From MFD01213-c1 sp963704405 (GTDB taxonomy: Bacteria > Planctomycetota > Phycisphaerae > Tepidisphaerales > Tepidisphaeraceae): 64,000 nt of DNA. The notes under the pieces are model-generated. The model was not told the DNA's origin and made no database searches. It was given only the letters and a program-made list of their open reading frames with translations. Below are positions 33,726-42,726 of this stretch, piece by piece; within the stretch, counting starts at the first letter, position 1; each line of letters starts with the position of its first letter. The translations under genes were made by a program, and so were the position numbers. The stretch lies in NCBI GenBank assembly GCA_963704405.1, contig OY969903.1, positions 1,922,001-1,986,000 of the forward strand, given 5' to 3'.

Positions 33726-35126
33726 TCATGGACTGGCGATCATCGGCCCGGCGGCGTCTGATTGTCGAAGCGGCCGGGCGATCACGGGGTGCGCCTGCGG
33801 GTGGCGGGCGATGGTTGCGCTGATTGGGGACTGCGACGATTCCAGGACCAGATCCATGAGCGCGTTGACCAGGCCGAGCATCACTGCCCAGACGACGACG
33901 TAGAGCGCGCCGGCCCAGACGGTATACATCGAAACCATCAATCCAAGTACAGTAGCGGTGCCGGCGGCAAGCGGAAATATTTGCGATGGGCTTGTTGCGG
34001 CGTTGAAAGCTCGGGTCATGCGGACAGAGAAGAAGACGGCGATGGATAGCCAGAGGGTCGTGTAAACCCAGCCGCGGCTCATGGTGAAGAGCATGTAGCT
34101 GTTGTCGACGCTCTTGAGATCATATTCATCCTCGGCGTCACCGCTGCTGAGGTTGCGGCCAAAACCGAATGCGCCGGCGCTAGCCGCCTTTTGCCAGGAT
34201 TGGGAGATGATCTGCTTGCGGGTCCAGAGGCTGCCGCCAAGGTCGCTGTCGGGCTTGGGGCCGATCTTGCTATGGGCGACGGAGTACGTGAAGGTGAAGA
34301 TGACCGCGATGACGGCGAGCGTTAATGGGAGAAGCATCGCCCGGGCGTAGTGGGAAGACATCAGGATAAAGAAGAATCCTATGCCGGTGGCGACACCGAC
34401 ATAGGGTGTGAAGCTGATCGATGTCACAATGCACCCGAACGCTCCGAACAACGCGAGCGCGACCCACGGGTTTTTCAGGCTGGCGCCGGTTGTCTTGGCC
34501 AGGACGGCGACGAGGCCCAGCAGCACCAGGCACATGTTGCCAAAGTAAATGGGATGCTCGACGCTGGCGGAGACGCGGAAGAAGCCGAAGCGGGAATAGG
34601 CCATCGACTGGATGCGATTGCCCATGCCGATCATCTGGAGCATGTGGAGATAGAAGTAGGGGTAGAGACGGAATTCGATCAGCGCGGAAACAGAGAGGAT
34701 CGCAACAAGGCCGATCAGCACGAACAAGGCGGCGCGGCGGATTTCCAATGAACGAAAGACAATCCGCGCGAAAAAGTAAGGCGCGACCCAGGTCATGAGT
34801 TCAGTTCGGAAGTTATTGATGCCCGTCTCGAAATATTCGGTGAGCCACGCAGTGAGGGTAGAGGAGCACAGAAGCAGGACGACGATGGTGTCGATCGACG
34901 ACCACTTGAAGCGGAGGGAATCGCCCCGGAAAGGCATGGCGAGGACCATCGCATAGAGCGGGGCGAAATGGGCGGCCAGCGGCGCGTGGGCGATCTGAAT
35001 TTCGGGGAGCTGGTTCAGCAGGATCATTGAAGGCAGATAGACCAGCACGAAAGCCCAGCCCACGCCGCGAAGCAGGGTAACGATAAAGGCAAGGGCGAAG
35101 ATGGTCCATATCGTCAACTGACTCAT
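33726..35126 (-). CDS. O-antigen ligase/polymerase-like membrane protein
   Basis: A 466-residue protein with 10-12 hydrophobic segments and a large periplasmic loop (residues ~290-345, SKIGPKPDSDLGGSLWTRKQ to LKSVDNSYMLFTMSRGW). A long loop with a D..N/H-x-Y near its end, as in VDNSYMLF, is typical of WaaL/Wzy-type proteins that polymerise or ligate O-antigen or capsule chains at the periplasmic face. Its start overlaps the stop of the upstream GT2 (ATGA at 35123-35126). The 70-bp gap to the next gene downstream is short. Ligase and polymerase cannot be told apart by sequence reading alone. Confidence 0.8.
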   Translation of the reverse strand: MSQLTIWTIFALAFIVTLLRGVGWAFVLVYLPSMILLNQLPEIQIAHAPLAAHFAPLYAMVLAMPFRGDSLRFKWSSIDTIVVLLLCSSTLTAWLTEYFETGINNFRTELMTWVAPYFFARIVFRSLEIRRAALFVLIGLVAILSVSALIEFRLYPYFYLHMLQMIGMGNRIQSMAYSRFGFFRVSASVEHPIYFGNMCLVLLGLVAVLAKTTGASLKNPWVALALFGAFGCIVTSISFTPYVGVATGIGFFFILMSSHYARAMLLPLTLAVIAVIFTFTYSVAHSKIGPKPDSDLGGSLWTRKQIISQSWQKAASAGAFGFGRNLSSGDAEDEYDLKSVDNSYMLFTMSRGWVYTTLWLSIAVFFSVRMTRAFNAATSPSQIFPLAAGTATVLGLMVSMYTVWAGALYVVVWAVMLGLVNALMDLVLESSQSPISATIARHPQAHPVIARPLRQSDAAGPMIASP

Positions 35127-36226
35127 GCCAGGGCGCTCCTGTTTTGCCCGGCGGAAACCGACACGGGAACATTGGCGGATAAACTTTCGGGAAGTGCTGA
35201 TGTTTGTGAGACGGACAATGCGGCATCGGCATTTTGCTCGGCGATGCGGGCGATGAGGAACGTTGGGCGGCCTTTCACTTCCTGGAAGATGCGGGCGAGG
35301 TATTCACCGATGATGCCGAGAGAGAGCAACTGGACGGCGGACATCAGAAGAATAAGGCAGGCGACGCTGGCCCAGCCCTGGGGGGTTTTGCGTGCGCCGG
35401 GGGGCATGTTCCATTCGTGAAGGGTGACGCCGATGACCCACAAGCCGATCAAGACGGCGCAGATCGCACTGACGACGCCCAACTGAGTGACGAACCGCAG
35501 CGGCGTGCTGCTGAAGCTGACCAATCCATCCATCGCCAATTTGACAAGACTGCGGAAGGTGTATTGGGGAACACCGGCCTGGCGGGCGTCGCGCTCATAT
35601 TCAACGCCGACTTGTTTGAGACCGACCCACGTGCGCAGGCCGCGAACGAAACGCTGGCGTTCGGGGAGGGCGTTGAGGAGGTCGAGGGCGGAACGGTCCA
35701 TCAGACAGAAGTCACCGCTGTCGAGGGGGATTTTCAGGTCGCTGATTTTTGCCAGCAGGCGGTAGAAGGCCCAATAGGCGAAGCGCTTGCCGAACCATTC
35801 TTTTCGTTTTTTGCGTATGGCGTAGACGACCTGGTTCCCTTCGAGCCATTTTTCGATGAAGAGGGGAAGGACTTCGGGGGGGTCTTGGAGATCGCAGTCC
35901 ATGATGGCGACGACGTCCCCGCGTGCGACGGTCAGGCCGGCGGTGATGGCGGCCTGATGGCCGAAGTTGCGGGTGAGATGGACGGCCCGGATGTGGGGAT
36001 CGCGGGCAGCGAGCTCATCCAGTATGGCGGGGGTGCGGTCGCGGCTGCCGTCATTTACTAAAATAATTTCGTAATTGAGGCCGAATTCGGAAAATTTGGG
36101 GCACTCCGCGGAAAAGCGGGCGTAGGTTTTAGGGAGGACTTCCTCTTCATTATATGCAGGCAGGACGATGCTGAGCAGCCGCCGGGACTGGGAGGAGCGG
36201 TCAAAATATCCATTTTTGCTGGGCAT
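35123..36226 (-). CDS. Polyprenyl-phosphate sugar synthase-like GT2 (GtrB/ArnC type)
   Basis: A 367-residue membrane-anchored GT-A enzyme and first gene of the leftward operon. LLSIVLPAYNEEEVLPKTYA is the donor-binding start, YEIILVNDGSRDRTPAILDE follows, NFGHQAAITAGLTVARGDVV comes next, and VAIMDCDLQDPPEVLPLFIE holds the DxD-equivalent. DSGDFCLMDRSALDLLNALP and ERQRFVRGLRTWVGLKQVGV are typical of GtrB/ArnC/DPM1-like synthases. Two C-terminal helices (FVTQLGVVSAICAVLIGLWV and ASVACLILLMSAVQLLSLGI) anchor it, and a low-complexity tail follows. It would load a sugar onto undecaprenyl phosphate for the ArnT-like transferase. The 282-bp spacer upstream (36227-36508) separates it from a divergent gene and probably holds both promoters. 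Confidence 0.9.
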   Translation of the reverse strand: MPSKNGYFDRSSQSRRLLSIVLPAYNEEEVLPKTYARFSAECPKFSEFGLNYEIILVNDGSRDRTPAILDELAARDPHIRAVHLTRNFGHQAAITAGLTVARGDVVAIMDCDLQDPPEVLPLFIEKWLEGNQVVYAIRKKRKEWFGKRFAYWAFYRLLAKISDLKIPLDSGDFCLMDRSALDLLNALPERQRFVRGLRTWVGLKQVGVEYERDARQAGVPQYTFRSLVKLAMDGLVSFSSTPLRFVTQLGVVSAICAVLIGLWVIGVTLHEWNMPPGARKTPQGWASVACLILLMSAVQLLSLGIIGEYLARIFQEVKGRPTFLIARIAEQNADAALSVSQTSALPESLSANVPVSVSAGQNRSALA

Positions 36227-36508
36227 TCAGCGTAAAACCGGGTGCAGCCAGGTGGCGTACTTATGGGGAATAGCAGTTTGCAGAATCCATTAGATACGTT
36301 ATCGGCAAAGTATGGGATGCTTCGAAGGTCCAAAAACGCACTTTTTTTGACCATGGGCTGTTGAAGGCACTCGGGGCAGATTTTATGGAGGGAGCGGCAA
36401 TAGCAGAAGAGGAGAAGTATGAGTTTTGTCATATGGGAAGAGTGCTGGGCGCGATTATTTTTTCTTATTGAAGAATTGACGAAAATTTACTCTCGGTAGG
36501 CAGAGCAA

Positions 36509-39500
36509 GTGTTTAAAATCCGTTTTACACCGAAAGATTCAGACACCAGGAATCCACCGAAGGGGCAATCGCACGTGAAAATCAAGTTGTTGTGCAGAGC
36601 CAGTTGGCTGATCCAAGCCGAAGTTCTGGAGTCCCGCCGACTGATGTCGACTACATATTATGTCAGCCCGGCGGGGAATGACGCCAATGCGGGAACGAGC
36701 AGCGGCGCGCCTTGGAAGACAGCGGCGAAGGTTGATGCGTTTAGCTTCAATCCGGGCGACCAAATTTTGTTCCAGCGCGGCGGGCAGTGGCATGAGAATC
36801 TGGCACCTGCTTCCAGCGGTACTGTGGCGGCTCCGATTGTATTCGCGGCTTATGGTGACCCGGCGCAGCCAAAACCGACATTTGTCGGCAGTGATGCTTT
36901 GAATAGCAGTTCCTTCGCATTGGTGGCCGGTACAAGTACGACGTACGTCATGAACACGGCTACTCCGCCGAATACGGTATTTGATAATCACCAGTTCACC
37001 ATCAACGCTCGGAATCATGAGGCATTGATCGGGGGAAATTACAACGATCCGGCAACGGACATCAATTACGTCAAGGCAACGTCGGGGACGTGGTATTACG
37101 ATGCAGGCAATTCAATGCTGTACGTTAATGTCGGTGGCGCACTGAGTGGTCACACGCTCACTGGAGCTCGTCGCGAAGATGCGGTCTACAGCTTCCAAAA
37201 GAGCAACCTGACGTTTCAGAATCTGGATGTTACCGAGACAGCGAACGCAGATGCGGGATATGCCTTTCGTGTGATGCAAAGCACGAACATCAAGATTCTG
37301 GATTGCGATGCCTCACTCGCCGGCAAGCATCATTTTGGCGTTATCGACTCAACGGGATTTCTTGGGCAAAATCTTACCGCGACTTTGGCGCCGCCGGAGT
37401 TGGGATATGGTGGAGCATCGGCGTATGTGATGTACAGCGACGCCAGCCGAGCGGGTTTGCTGGATACATCGCAGTGGATCAATGACACCTGGTCAAATCC
37501 CAACGGCGCTTACCCGGCGTTCATTTCGCACGGTGACGGCAATAATGCAATCGGCAATATCCTTGTCCAGAATATGACCAGCACCGGTTACGGGGCGGGG
37601 ATCATCATTTATACGACAGGACCGGCGGAACGCGCAAACATTCTCGGAGGTCATATCGATGGGGGCCTGGTGGAAATGGATCCGGACAGTTCAGTTATGA
37701 ATGGGCTGACGATGACCGGCGCAACGGCTTCCGTAAGCATTGCGGGATCTCATAGCTTCGTGCAGAACTGCATTTTCAGTGGTGAAGTGCCTAATATCTT
37801 CGCGGGCTACAATGGCGTGATTCAAGACCAGGGCCACGACAATACAATTCGCTTTAATACGTTTTCCTTTACCTCGCCGAATGGTCCGGCCATCGCTCTA
37901 TTTCAGAGCGACAGCAACACCCATATTTACGGTAATGTCTTCGACAATCCCCAGGTCATCAGCATTACGCTGAACGGGAGCAACGGCTTACTCGACTCGA
38001 ATTACAACGTTTTCAGTTCCACCCCCGTTTTTGCAACCGGCGATATTTATCACTCAGTGCCCGTCAGTTATACCCAGTGGCAGGGGCTGGGCCGTGATCT
38101 CCAATCTGTCATCGGCAATCCAAAATTCACCAATGCGGCGAGCGGCAATTTCTCACTGCAAGCAGGCTCGCCGGCAATTGATCTGTACACACAAACACCC
38201 AACTCCACCGTGGCGATCACGGCTGATTATACCGGTGCGCCGCGGCCCGTGGGCGCTGGATACGATGCCGGTGCTTACGAAGCTGCTTCTGTATTTACAG
38301 TAACTGGCACGACCGGCGACGATCAGATTTATCTGAAGCTGACATCTGCAAGCCCGGCAACGGTTGGTGTGTGGTTGAATACAAATCATCAGGGCGCTGG
38401 CACGCCTACACAGTCCATTGCGTTGACCGGCTCGGCGATCTCCGTCAGTGGTTTGGGCGGGAACGATCAACTGACGGCTGATTTCTCAGGTGGGCCGGTC
38501 GCTCCGGCAGGGGGATTGAACTTTGATGGCGGGACGGGCACGGACACGCTCGTCATCATCGGAACTACCGGCGACGACGCGATCAGCGTGAACGCCGCCC
38601 AGGTTCTGGTGGGCATTGCAACCTGCGGGTTCACCAATACCGAAGGCGTCAGCGTTGATCCTAACGGCGGGGCTGACACGATCTCGGCCAATGCCGGGTC
38701 TACGACGCTCATGTACGATGCGGCCGGTTATGCCGCCGGGCTTACGATCAATGCCAATGCGAGCGTCACATTTGCAACGTCGCCGCCAGGCAGCGGCATT
38801 CAGCCACGCATGGTGGGGGCGCTCAATATCGGAGCGAGCGGAATTGCAACGGTTGCGGCCCCGCTCAGCCATGCCGATCGCGCGGTTCTGGTCGCATCTA
38901 CGTTGTCTATTGCTTCGGGCGGTCGGCTTGATCTGAAGAGCAATGATCTGATTGTAAAGAACGGAGATGTGACCACGATCACGTCGCAACTGAAGAGTGG
39001 CTTGAACGTGACCAACGGATATTGGAACGGGTCCACCGGAATTCTATCCTCGAGCGCGGCGGCGGATGGAACGTATCTGACCGCGATCAGCGTGTTAAAG
39101 AATTCCATTAATTCGCTGCGGGTTTATGGCAGCGGAACCACGAAAGGTCTGTTCGATGGACAGGATCCCGGCATTTCTGATGTTCTCGTGAAATACACTT
39201 ATTTCGGCGATTCTGATCTGAGCGGAAGGATCGATGGATCGGATTACACCAAGATCGACAACGGCTTCAATCTTAAGCTCACCGGATGGGTGAACGGCGA
39301 CTACAACTACGACGGCGTGATAGACGGCAGTGATTATTCGTTGATCGATAACGCATTCAACATCGGCCAATTGGGTCCGGCGGGGGTGCTGGCTGAGGTT
39401 GCGTCATCTGCCGTCACAAATGTCCAAAAGCCGGCTGCAGTCAATGCACGTGCTGGAACAGCCGTGCCGCCAGTACAGGCTTTGCCGGTTCTTCCATTGG

Positions 39501-39616
39501 GTTCGGCTGCAACGAAGTTATTTTCAGATGCGCCGGTGGGACTGATGCAATGGGTGGATGCGGATTTGGTTCAAGGGTTGGCTAAGCGAGCCGCCCGCGC
39601 CTGGCAGTTCGATTAA
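36509..39616 (+). CDS. Large exported beta-helix protein with planctomycete LESR motif and dockerin-like repeat
   Basis: A 1035-residue protein. GTG 36509 is the first start; another GTG at 36575 is closer to the motif. The N-terminus carries AEVLESRRLMS (residues ~38-48), a motif shared by many large exported planctomycete proteins. TTYYVSPAGNDANAGTSSGA and PGDQILFQRGGQWHENL follow, the usual opening of right-handed parallel beta-helix (pectate-lyase-like) proteins, with helix coils to about residue 590 (FVQNCIFSGEVPNI, NTIRFNTFSFTSPNGPAI). The next ~300 residues are Gly/Asp/Thr-rich (GTTGDDQIYLKL, GGNDQLTADFSGG). Near the end SDLSGRIDGSDYTKIDNGFN and YNYDGVIDGSDYSLIDNAFN form a dockerin-like pair of calcium loops. 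A surface polysaccharide-binding or degrading role is plausible. It diverges from the polysaccharide operon. Confidence 0.85.
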   Translation: MFKIRFTPKDSDTRNPPKGQSHVKIKLLCRASWLIQAEVLESRRLMSTTYYVSPAGNDANAGTSSGAPWKTAAKVDAFSFNPGDQILFQRGGQWHENLAPASSGTVAAPIVFAAYGDPAQPKPTFVGSDALNSSSFALVAGTSTTYVMNTATPPNTVFDNHQFTINARNHEALIGGNYNDPATDINYVKATSGTWYYDAGNSMLYVNVGGALSGHTLTGARREDAVYSFQKSNLTFQNLDVTETANADAGYAFRVMQSTNIKILDCDASLAGKHHFGVIDSTGFLGQNLTATLAPPELGYGGASAYVMYSDASRAGLLDTSQWINDTWSNPNGAYPAFISHGDGNNAIGNILVQNMTSTGYGAGIIIYTTGPAERANILGGHIDGGLVEMDPDSSVMNGLTMTGATASVSIAGSHSFVQNCIFSGEVPNIFAGYNGVIQDQGHDNTIRFNTFSFTSPNGPAIALFQSDSNTHIYGNVFDNPQVISITLNGSNGLLDSNYNVFSSTPVFATGDIYHSVPVSYTQWQGLGRDLQSVIGNPKFTNAASGNFSLQAGSPAIDLYTQTPNSTVAITADYTGAPRPVGAGYDAGAYEAASVFTVTGTTGDDQIYLKLTSASPATVGVWLNTNHQGAGTPTQSIALTGSAISVSGLGGNDQLTADFSGGPVAPAGGLNFDGGTGTDTLVIIGTTGDDAISVNAAQVLVGIATCGFTNTEGVSVDPNGGADTISANAGSTTLMYDAAGYAAGLTINANASVTFATSPPGSGIQPRMVGALNIGASGIATVAAPLSHADRAVLVASTLSIASGGRLDLKSNDLIVKNGDVTTITSQLKSGLNVTNGYWNGSTGILSSSAAADGTYLTAISVLKNSINSLRVYGSGTTKGLFDGQDPGISDVLVKYTYFGDSDLSGRIDGSDYTKIDNGFNLKLTGWVNGDYNYDGVIDGSDYSLIDNAFNIGQLGPAGVLAEVASSAVTNVQKPAAVNARAGTAVPPVQALPVLPLGSAATKLFSDAPVGLMQWVDADLVQGLAKRAARAWQFD

Positions 39617-39627
39617 GGGGCAGAATT

Positions 39628-40842
39628 CTACACCACCAAGGCCGGTTCATTGCGAATGACATGATCCTCGGCATCTCGGCGGACTTCGTGATAGAGAGTA
39701 TCGCGCTCGATCGGTTCGCGGCCGGCTTCTCTGATCAGGCGTCGGATGTCGTTGATATGGAATTCCTGATGCACCGTGCCCTGTCCCTGGCGCTTGGTGA
39801 TGTCGTACCAGACGACGGTGCCGTCGAGGTCATCGCAGCCCCAGTCGAGGGCGAGTTGTGATAAACCGATCCCCTGCATGATCCAGAAGGCTTTTATGTG
39901 GGCGATATTGTCGAGCATCAGCCGCGCGATGGCGAGGGTGCGGAGGTCGGTCAGGCCGGTGGGGCCCGGGAGATAGCCGAGCTCACTTTGTTCGGGGATA
40001 AAGGATAAGGGGATGACGCAGTTGAAGCAGGCCTTGTTGATGGCCGCGAGGCGCTCGCCCGCGGTTGAGGAATGTTGTGCGGCGCTCATCTCGGCGAGCG
40101 ATTGGGTTTGCAGGTCTCGCAGCTTGATGAAATGCGCGATGCGCTCGGCGGGGGTTTCGACGTGGCCGTAGAGCATCGTGGCGTTGGTGTAGATGCCCAG
40201 GCTATGCGCGGTGCGATGGACTTCAAACCATCGATCTTCGCGGACCTTTCCTTTGAAGATTTCGTCGTGAACGCGGTCGTCAAAGATTTCGGCGCCACCG
40301 CCGGGGAGGCTGCCCAGTCCTGCTTCGCGAAGGGCACTGAGCACGTCGCGAATGCTCAGCCGCGCTATGCGGCTGAAGTGAATGATCTCAATGGCGGTAA
40401 ATGCCTTGATGTGCAAATCAGGACAATCGCGACGAATGCCGCGGAGCATGTCGAGGTAATAGTCAAATTTCAGCCAGGGGTGCAGACCGCCGACGATATG
40501 CACTTCAGTGGCCCCGGTTTCGGCGGCCTTTTTTGCGGTGGCAACAACCTGCTCCACCGGCATCTCGTAAGCGCCATCTTCGCCGCGTTTTCGGTAGAAG
40601 GAGCAGAACTTGCAGCTCAGCGCGCATACATTGGTGTAGTTGATGTGGCGGTTGCGGTTGTAATAAGTATTGCCGCCATGGAGTGATTCCCGGACAAAAT
40701 TCGCCAGCCGGCCGATGCCATGCAGGTCGCGCGACGCGTAAAGAGCCGCGCCGTCGATGGCGGAGAGGGGCTGATGGTTGATGAGCTTGTCGGCAATGGG
40801 CCGCAAGGCGGGGTCGGAAACATTCGGGGCGGCTGGGGTCAT
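39628..40842 (-). CDS. mqnE: Aminofutalosine synthase MqnE (radical SAM)
   Basis: A 404-residue enzyme of the futalosine route to menaquinone; it joins 3-[(1-carboxyvinyl)oxy]benzoate to a SAM-derived adenosyl group. NVCALSCKFCSFYRKRGEDG holds the CxxxCxxC ligands of the 4Fe-4S cluster. Also visible are EVHIVGGLHPWLKFDYYLDM, IKAFTAIEIIHFSRIARLSI, LPGGGAEIFDDRVHDEIFKG and TNATMLYGHVETPAERIAHF, all typical of MqnE/MqnC. DGTVVWYDITKRQGQGT near the end favours MqnE. I chose ATG 40842 (MTPAAPNVSDPALRPIADKL); the longer frame to 41037 adds a low-quality N-terminus. Its stop lies 11 bp from that of the beta-helix gene. The 283-bp spacer upstream (40843-41125) divides it from the divergent gene at 41126. 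Confidence 0.95.
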   Translation of the reverse strand: MTPAAPNVSDPALRPIADKLINHQPLSAIDGAALYASRDLHGIGRLANFVRESLHGGNTYYNRNRHINYTNVCALSCKFCSFYRKRGEDGAYEMPVEQVVATAKKAAETGATEVHIVGGLHPWLKFDYYLDMLRGIRRDCPDLHIKAFTAIEIIHFSRIARLSIRDVLSALREAGLGSLPGGGAEIFDDRVHDEIFKGKVREDRWFEVHRTAHSLGIYTNATMLYGHVETPAERIAHFIKLRDLQTQSLAEMSAAQHSSTAGERLAAINKACFNCVIPLSFIPEQSELGYLPGPTGLTDLRTLAIARLMLDNIAHIKAFWIMQGIGLSQLALDWGCDDLDGTVVWYDITKRQGQGTVHQEFHINDIRRLIREAGREPIERDTLYHEVRRDAEDHVIRNEPALVV

Positions 40843-41125
40843 GACGGGCAGAGTATAGGGATTTTCCGGGAGAGGTTCTATTGGTTTCGGGGGTTTTGAA
40901 AGCAGGCGAGAGATGACAGAAAATGGGCACGCCCTGGCCCCTTCTCCCGGATTACCGGAAGAAAGGGCCGGAGGGGTGAAAGCTGCATGCGATTGTGGTG
41001 CAGGATGAAGCGAGGGACGGCGCGAGGCAAAAGTCATCGCTGTTTCGGTCTCGCGCCGTAGCGACTATCATCTTCGCAAGCCGTCTGGGTTTGCAGTTCC
41101 AGGGTCACCATGGAGGAGTTGTCAC

Positions 41126-41718
41126 ATGAGCACCGCCGCCGCGAGTAAATCGGGTAAGGGGAAGTCAGAAGCAAAACCTGGGGAATCAAAATCCGTCGAC
41201 AAGTCAGCAGACGCGAAGTCGAACAAGCCTGGGCAATATGAAGTGGGCCGGCCGGGAAGCAAATGTTTCGTCTGCAATGAGGATTTGCTGCCTGGCGCGA
41301 AGGTGATGGCGACCCTGCGCGAAACACCCGCAGGTTTTGAGCGGCTGGATATTTCGCTGCACTGCTGGCCGCAGTTTGACCGGCAGGGGTTGCTCGCCTT
41401 CTGGCAGACGGTCATTCCGCATCATGAGGCAAAAAAGAAGCTGTTCGTTGATGATGAGGTGCTGTGCGAATTGTTCGAGCACTGAAAGATATTGGCGAGC
41501 CGGCAAAGCTGAATTTCCGGTTTGTGCTGGGATTGATCCTGATGCGCAAGCGGATGATCGTTTATGAATCCAGCCGCGATGAAGACGGCAAGGATATCTG
41601 GACCGTCCGCTTCAAAGGCAAGGAAGATCGCATGGACCTGCTCAACCCCCGGCTCAATGAACAGCAGGTCACTGAGGTCAGCCAGCAGCTTGGCGAGATT
41701 TTGAATGAAGAGCTTTAG
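41126..41718 (+). CDS. Hypothetical protein with CxxC zinc-like site, apparent frameshift
   Basis: The first frame (MSTAAASKSGKGKSEAKPGE) has a Lys/Ser-rich tail and then GSKCFVCNEDLLPGAKVMAT and LDISLHCWPQFDRQG, giving C-x-x-C and H-C as possible zinc ligands. It ends DDEVLCELFEH at 41485. The -1 frame continues at once with ALKDIGEPAKLNFRFVLGLI, LMRKRMIVYESSRDEDGKD and RLNEQQVTEVSQQLGEILNE, ending 41718. The two halves read as one ~197-residue protein needing a single extra base near 41480. I know this layout only as an uncharacterised planctomycete type. It lies just upstream of the lipoprotein and RDD genes and may share their operon. Confidence 0.7.
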
Positions 41719-42721
41719 GAAGAAGCGAGGAGTGATGGGCACAGAGCGCGGAATGAAGAATGGATGCTTGCGCGATTTTTATTGCAGGGGCGTCTCGCCT
41801 GTGTCTGGCCTCGTTGGGTACGGGCGAGATGCCCGTGCTGCGTTGAGCGTTGGAATTCTTTTTATCGCAACGATTTCGCTGGTTGGGTGCTGCCCTCCGC
41901 CGCGGCCTGCAACGGACCCGAAGGCATATTTCGGGGAAACGCTGCCGATGCGCGATGTTGTCAACGTCATCAATCAGAACAACGGCCGGATCCCGAGCCT
42001 TTGGGCGCAGATCGATTATGACGCCACGATTGTTGACGATCAGAAGAAGTCGACGACGCTGACACGAGAAGACGGCGGGTTGCTCTATCGGCGGCCGCGC
42101 TCGCTGCTGCTCCGATGCAATGTCGCGACCAACGAAGCCTTTACGCTCGGCAGCAACGACAGTGAATTCTGGATGAAGGTTTTGCCTGGCAGTGACACCA
42201 CCTGGTGGGGCCATCACGCCAACATCGGCAAGCCGTGCTGCAAGCCGCTGCCGATCCGGCCGGATCTGGTGCTTGAAGTGCTTGGCGTCGGGTTGTTCGA
42301 CACCAATTTTGTCGAGCAGCCTGTTCCGGTGATGCGATTCAATAACCAGGCGGATGCGTACATGTTCACATGGAACGCCCGCGTGGCTGATCGTTGGATG
42401 GTGCTGAAGGAAGTCTGGTATGACCGAAGTTCATTGCTTCCAACCGTGGTGCGGCTTTTTGATTCAAATGGACGGGTGATCCTGGATGCAAAATTAAGCC
42501 AGCATGCCCCGCTGGAGACGGCGGACACGCCGCAGGAGAATTGGCCGAAGATCGCCAACCACTACGACCTGTTCTTTCCCGATAACGGCACCCGCCTCTC
42601 CTTCACTTTTTCCAGTGCGGCGACGTCAAAAAATGGCATCCCCCGTCCTCAAAGCTTCGTGCGCCCGGCAAAGCCCGGCACGGAGCGCATCGTGCAGATT
42701 GACCAGGATTGTTCGGAATAA
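41705..42721 (+). CDS. Outer-membrane-type lipoprotein, LolA/LppX-like layout
   Basis: The frame from ATG 41705 is 338 residues, but its first ~46 are translated from a repeat-like stretch (GTCTCGCC...GGGCGAGA near 41790-41835). A TTG at 41843 gives the much better start LSVGILFIATISLVGC, a lipoprotein signal with lipobox LVGC and C62 of the long form as the lipidated residue. The mature protein (YFGETLPMRDVVNVINQNNG, IDYDATIVDDQKKSTTLTRE, LLYRRPRSLLLRCNVATNEA, WMVLKEVWYDRSSLLPTVVR) has the strand pattern of LolA/LolB-like hydrophobic-cavity proteins. An envelope role is likely; the cargo is unknown. The RDD gene follows by 5 bp. Confidence 0.75.
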   Translation: MKSFRKKRGVMGTERGMKNGCLRDFYCRGVSPVSGLVGYGRDARAALSVGILFIATISLVGCCPPPRPATDPKAYFGETLPMRDVVNVINQNNGRIPSLWAQIDYDATIVDDQKKSTTLTREDGGLLYRRPRSLLLRCNVATNEAFTLGSNDSEFWMKVLPGSDTTWWGHHANIGKPCCKPLPIRPDLVLEVLGVGLFDTNFVEQPVPVMRFNNQADAYMFTWNARVADRWMVLKEVWYDRSSLLPTVVRLFDSNGRVILDAKLSQHAPLETADTPQENWPKIANHYDLFFPDNGTRLSFTFSSAATSKNGIPRPQSFVRPAKPGTERIVQIDQDCSE

Positions 42722-42726
42722 ACGCT

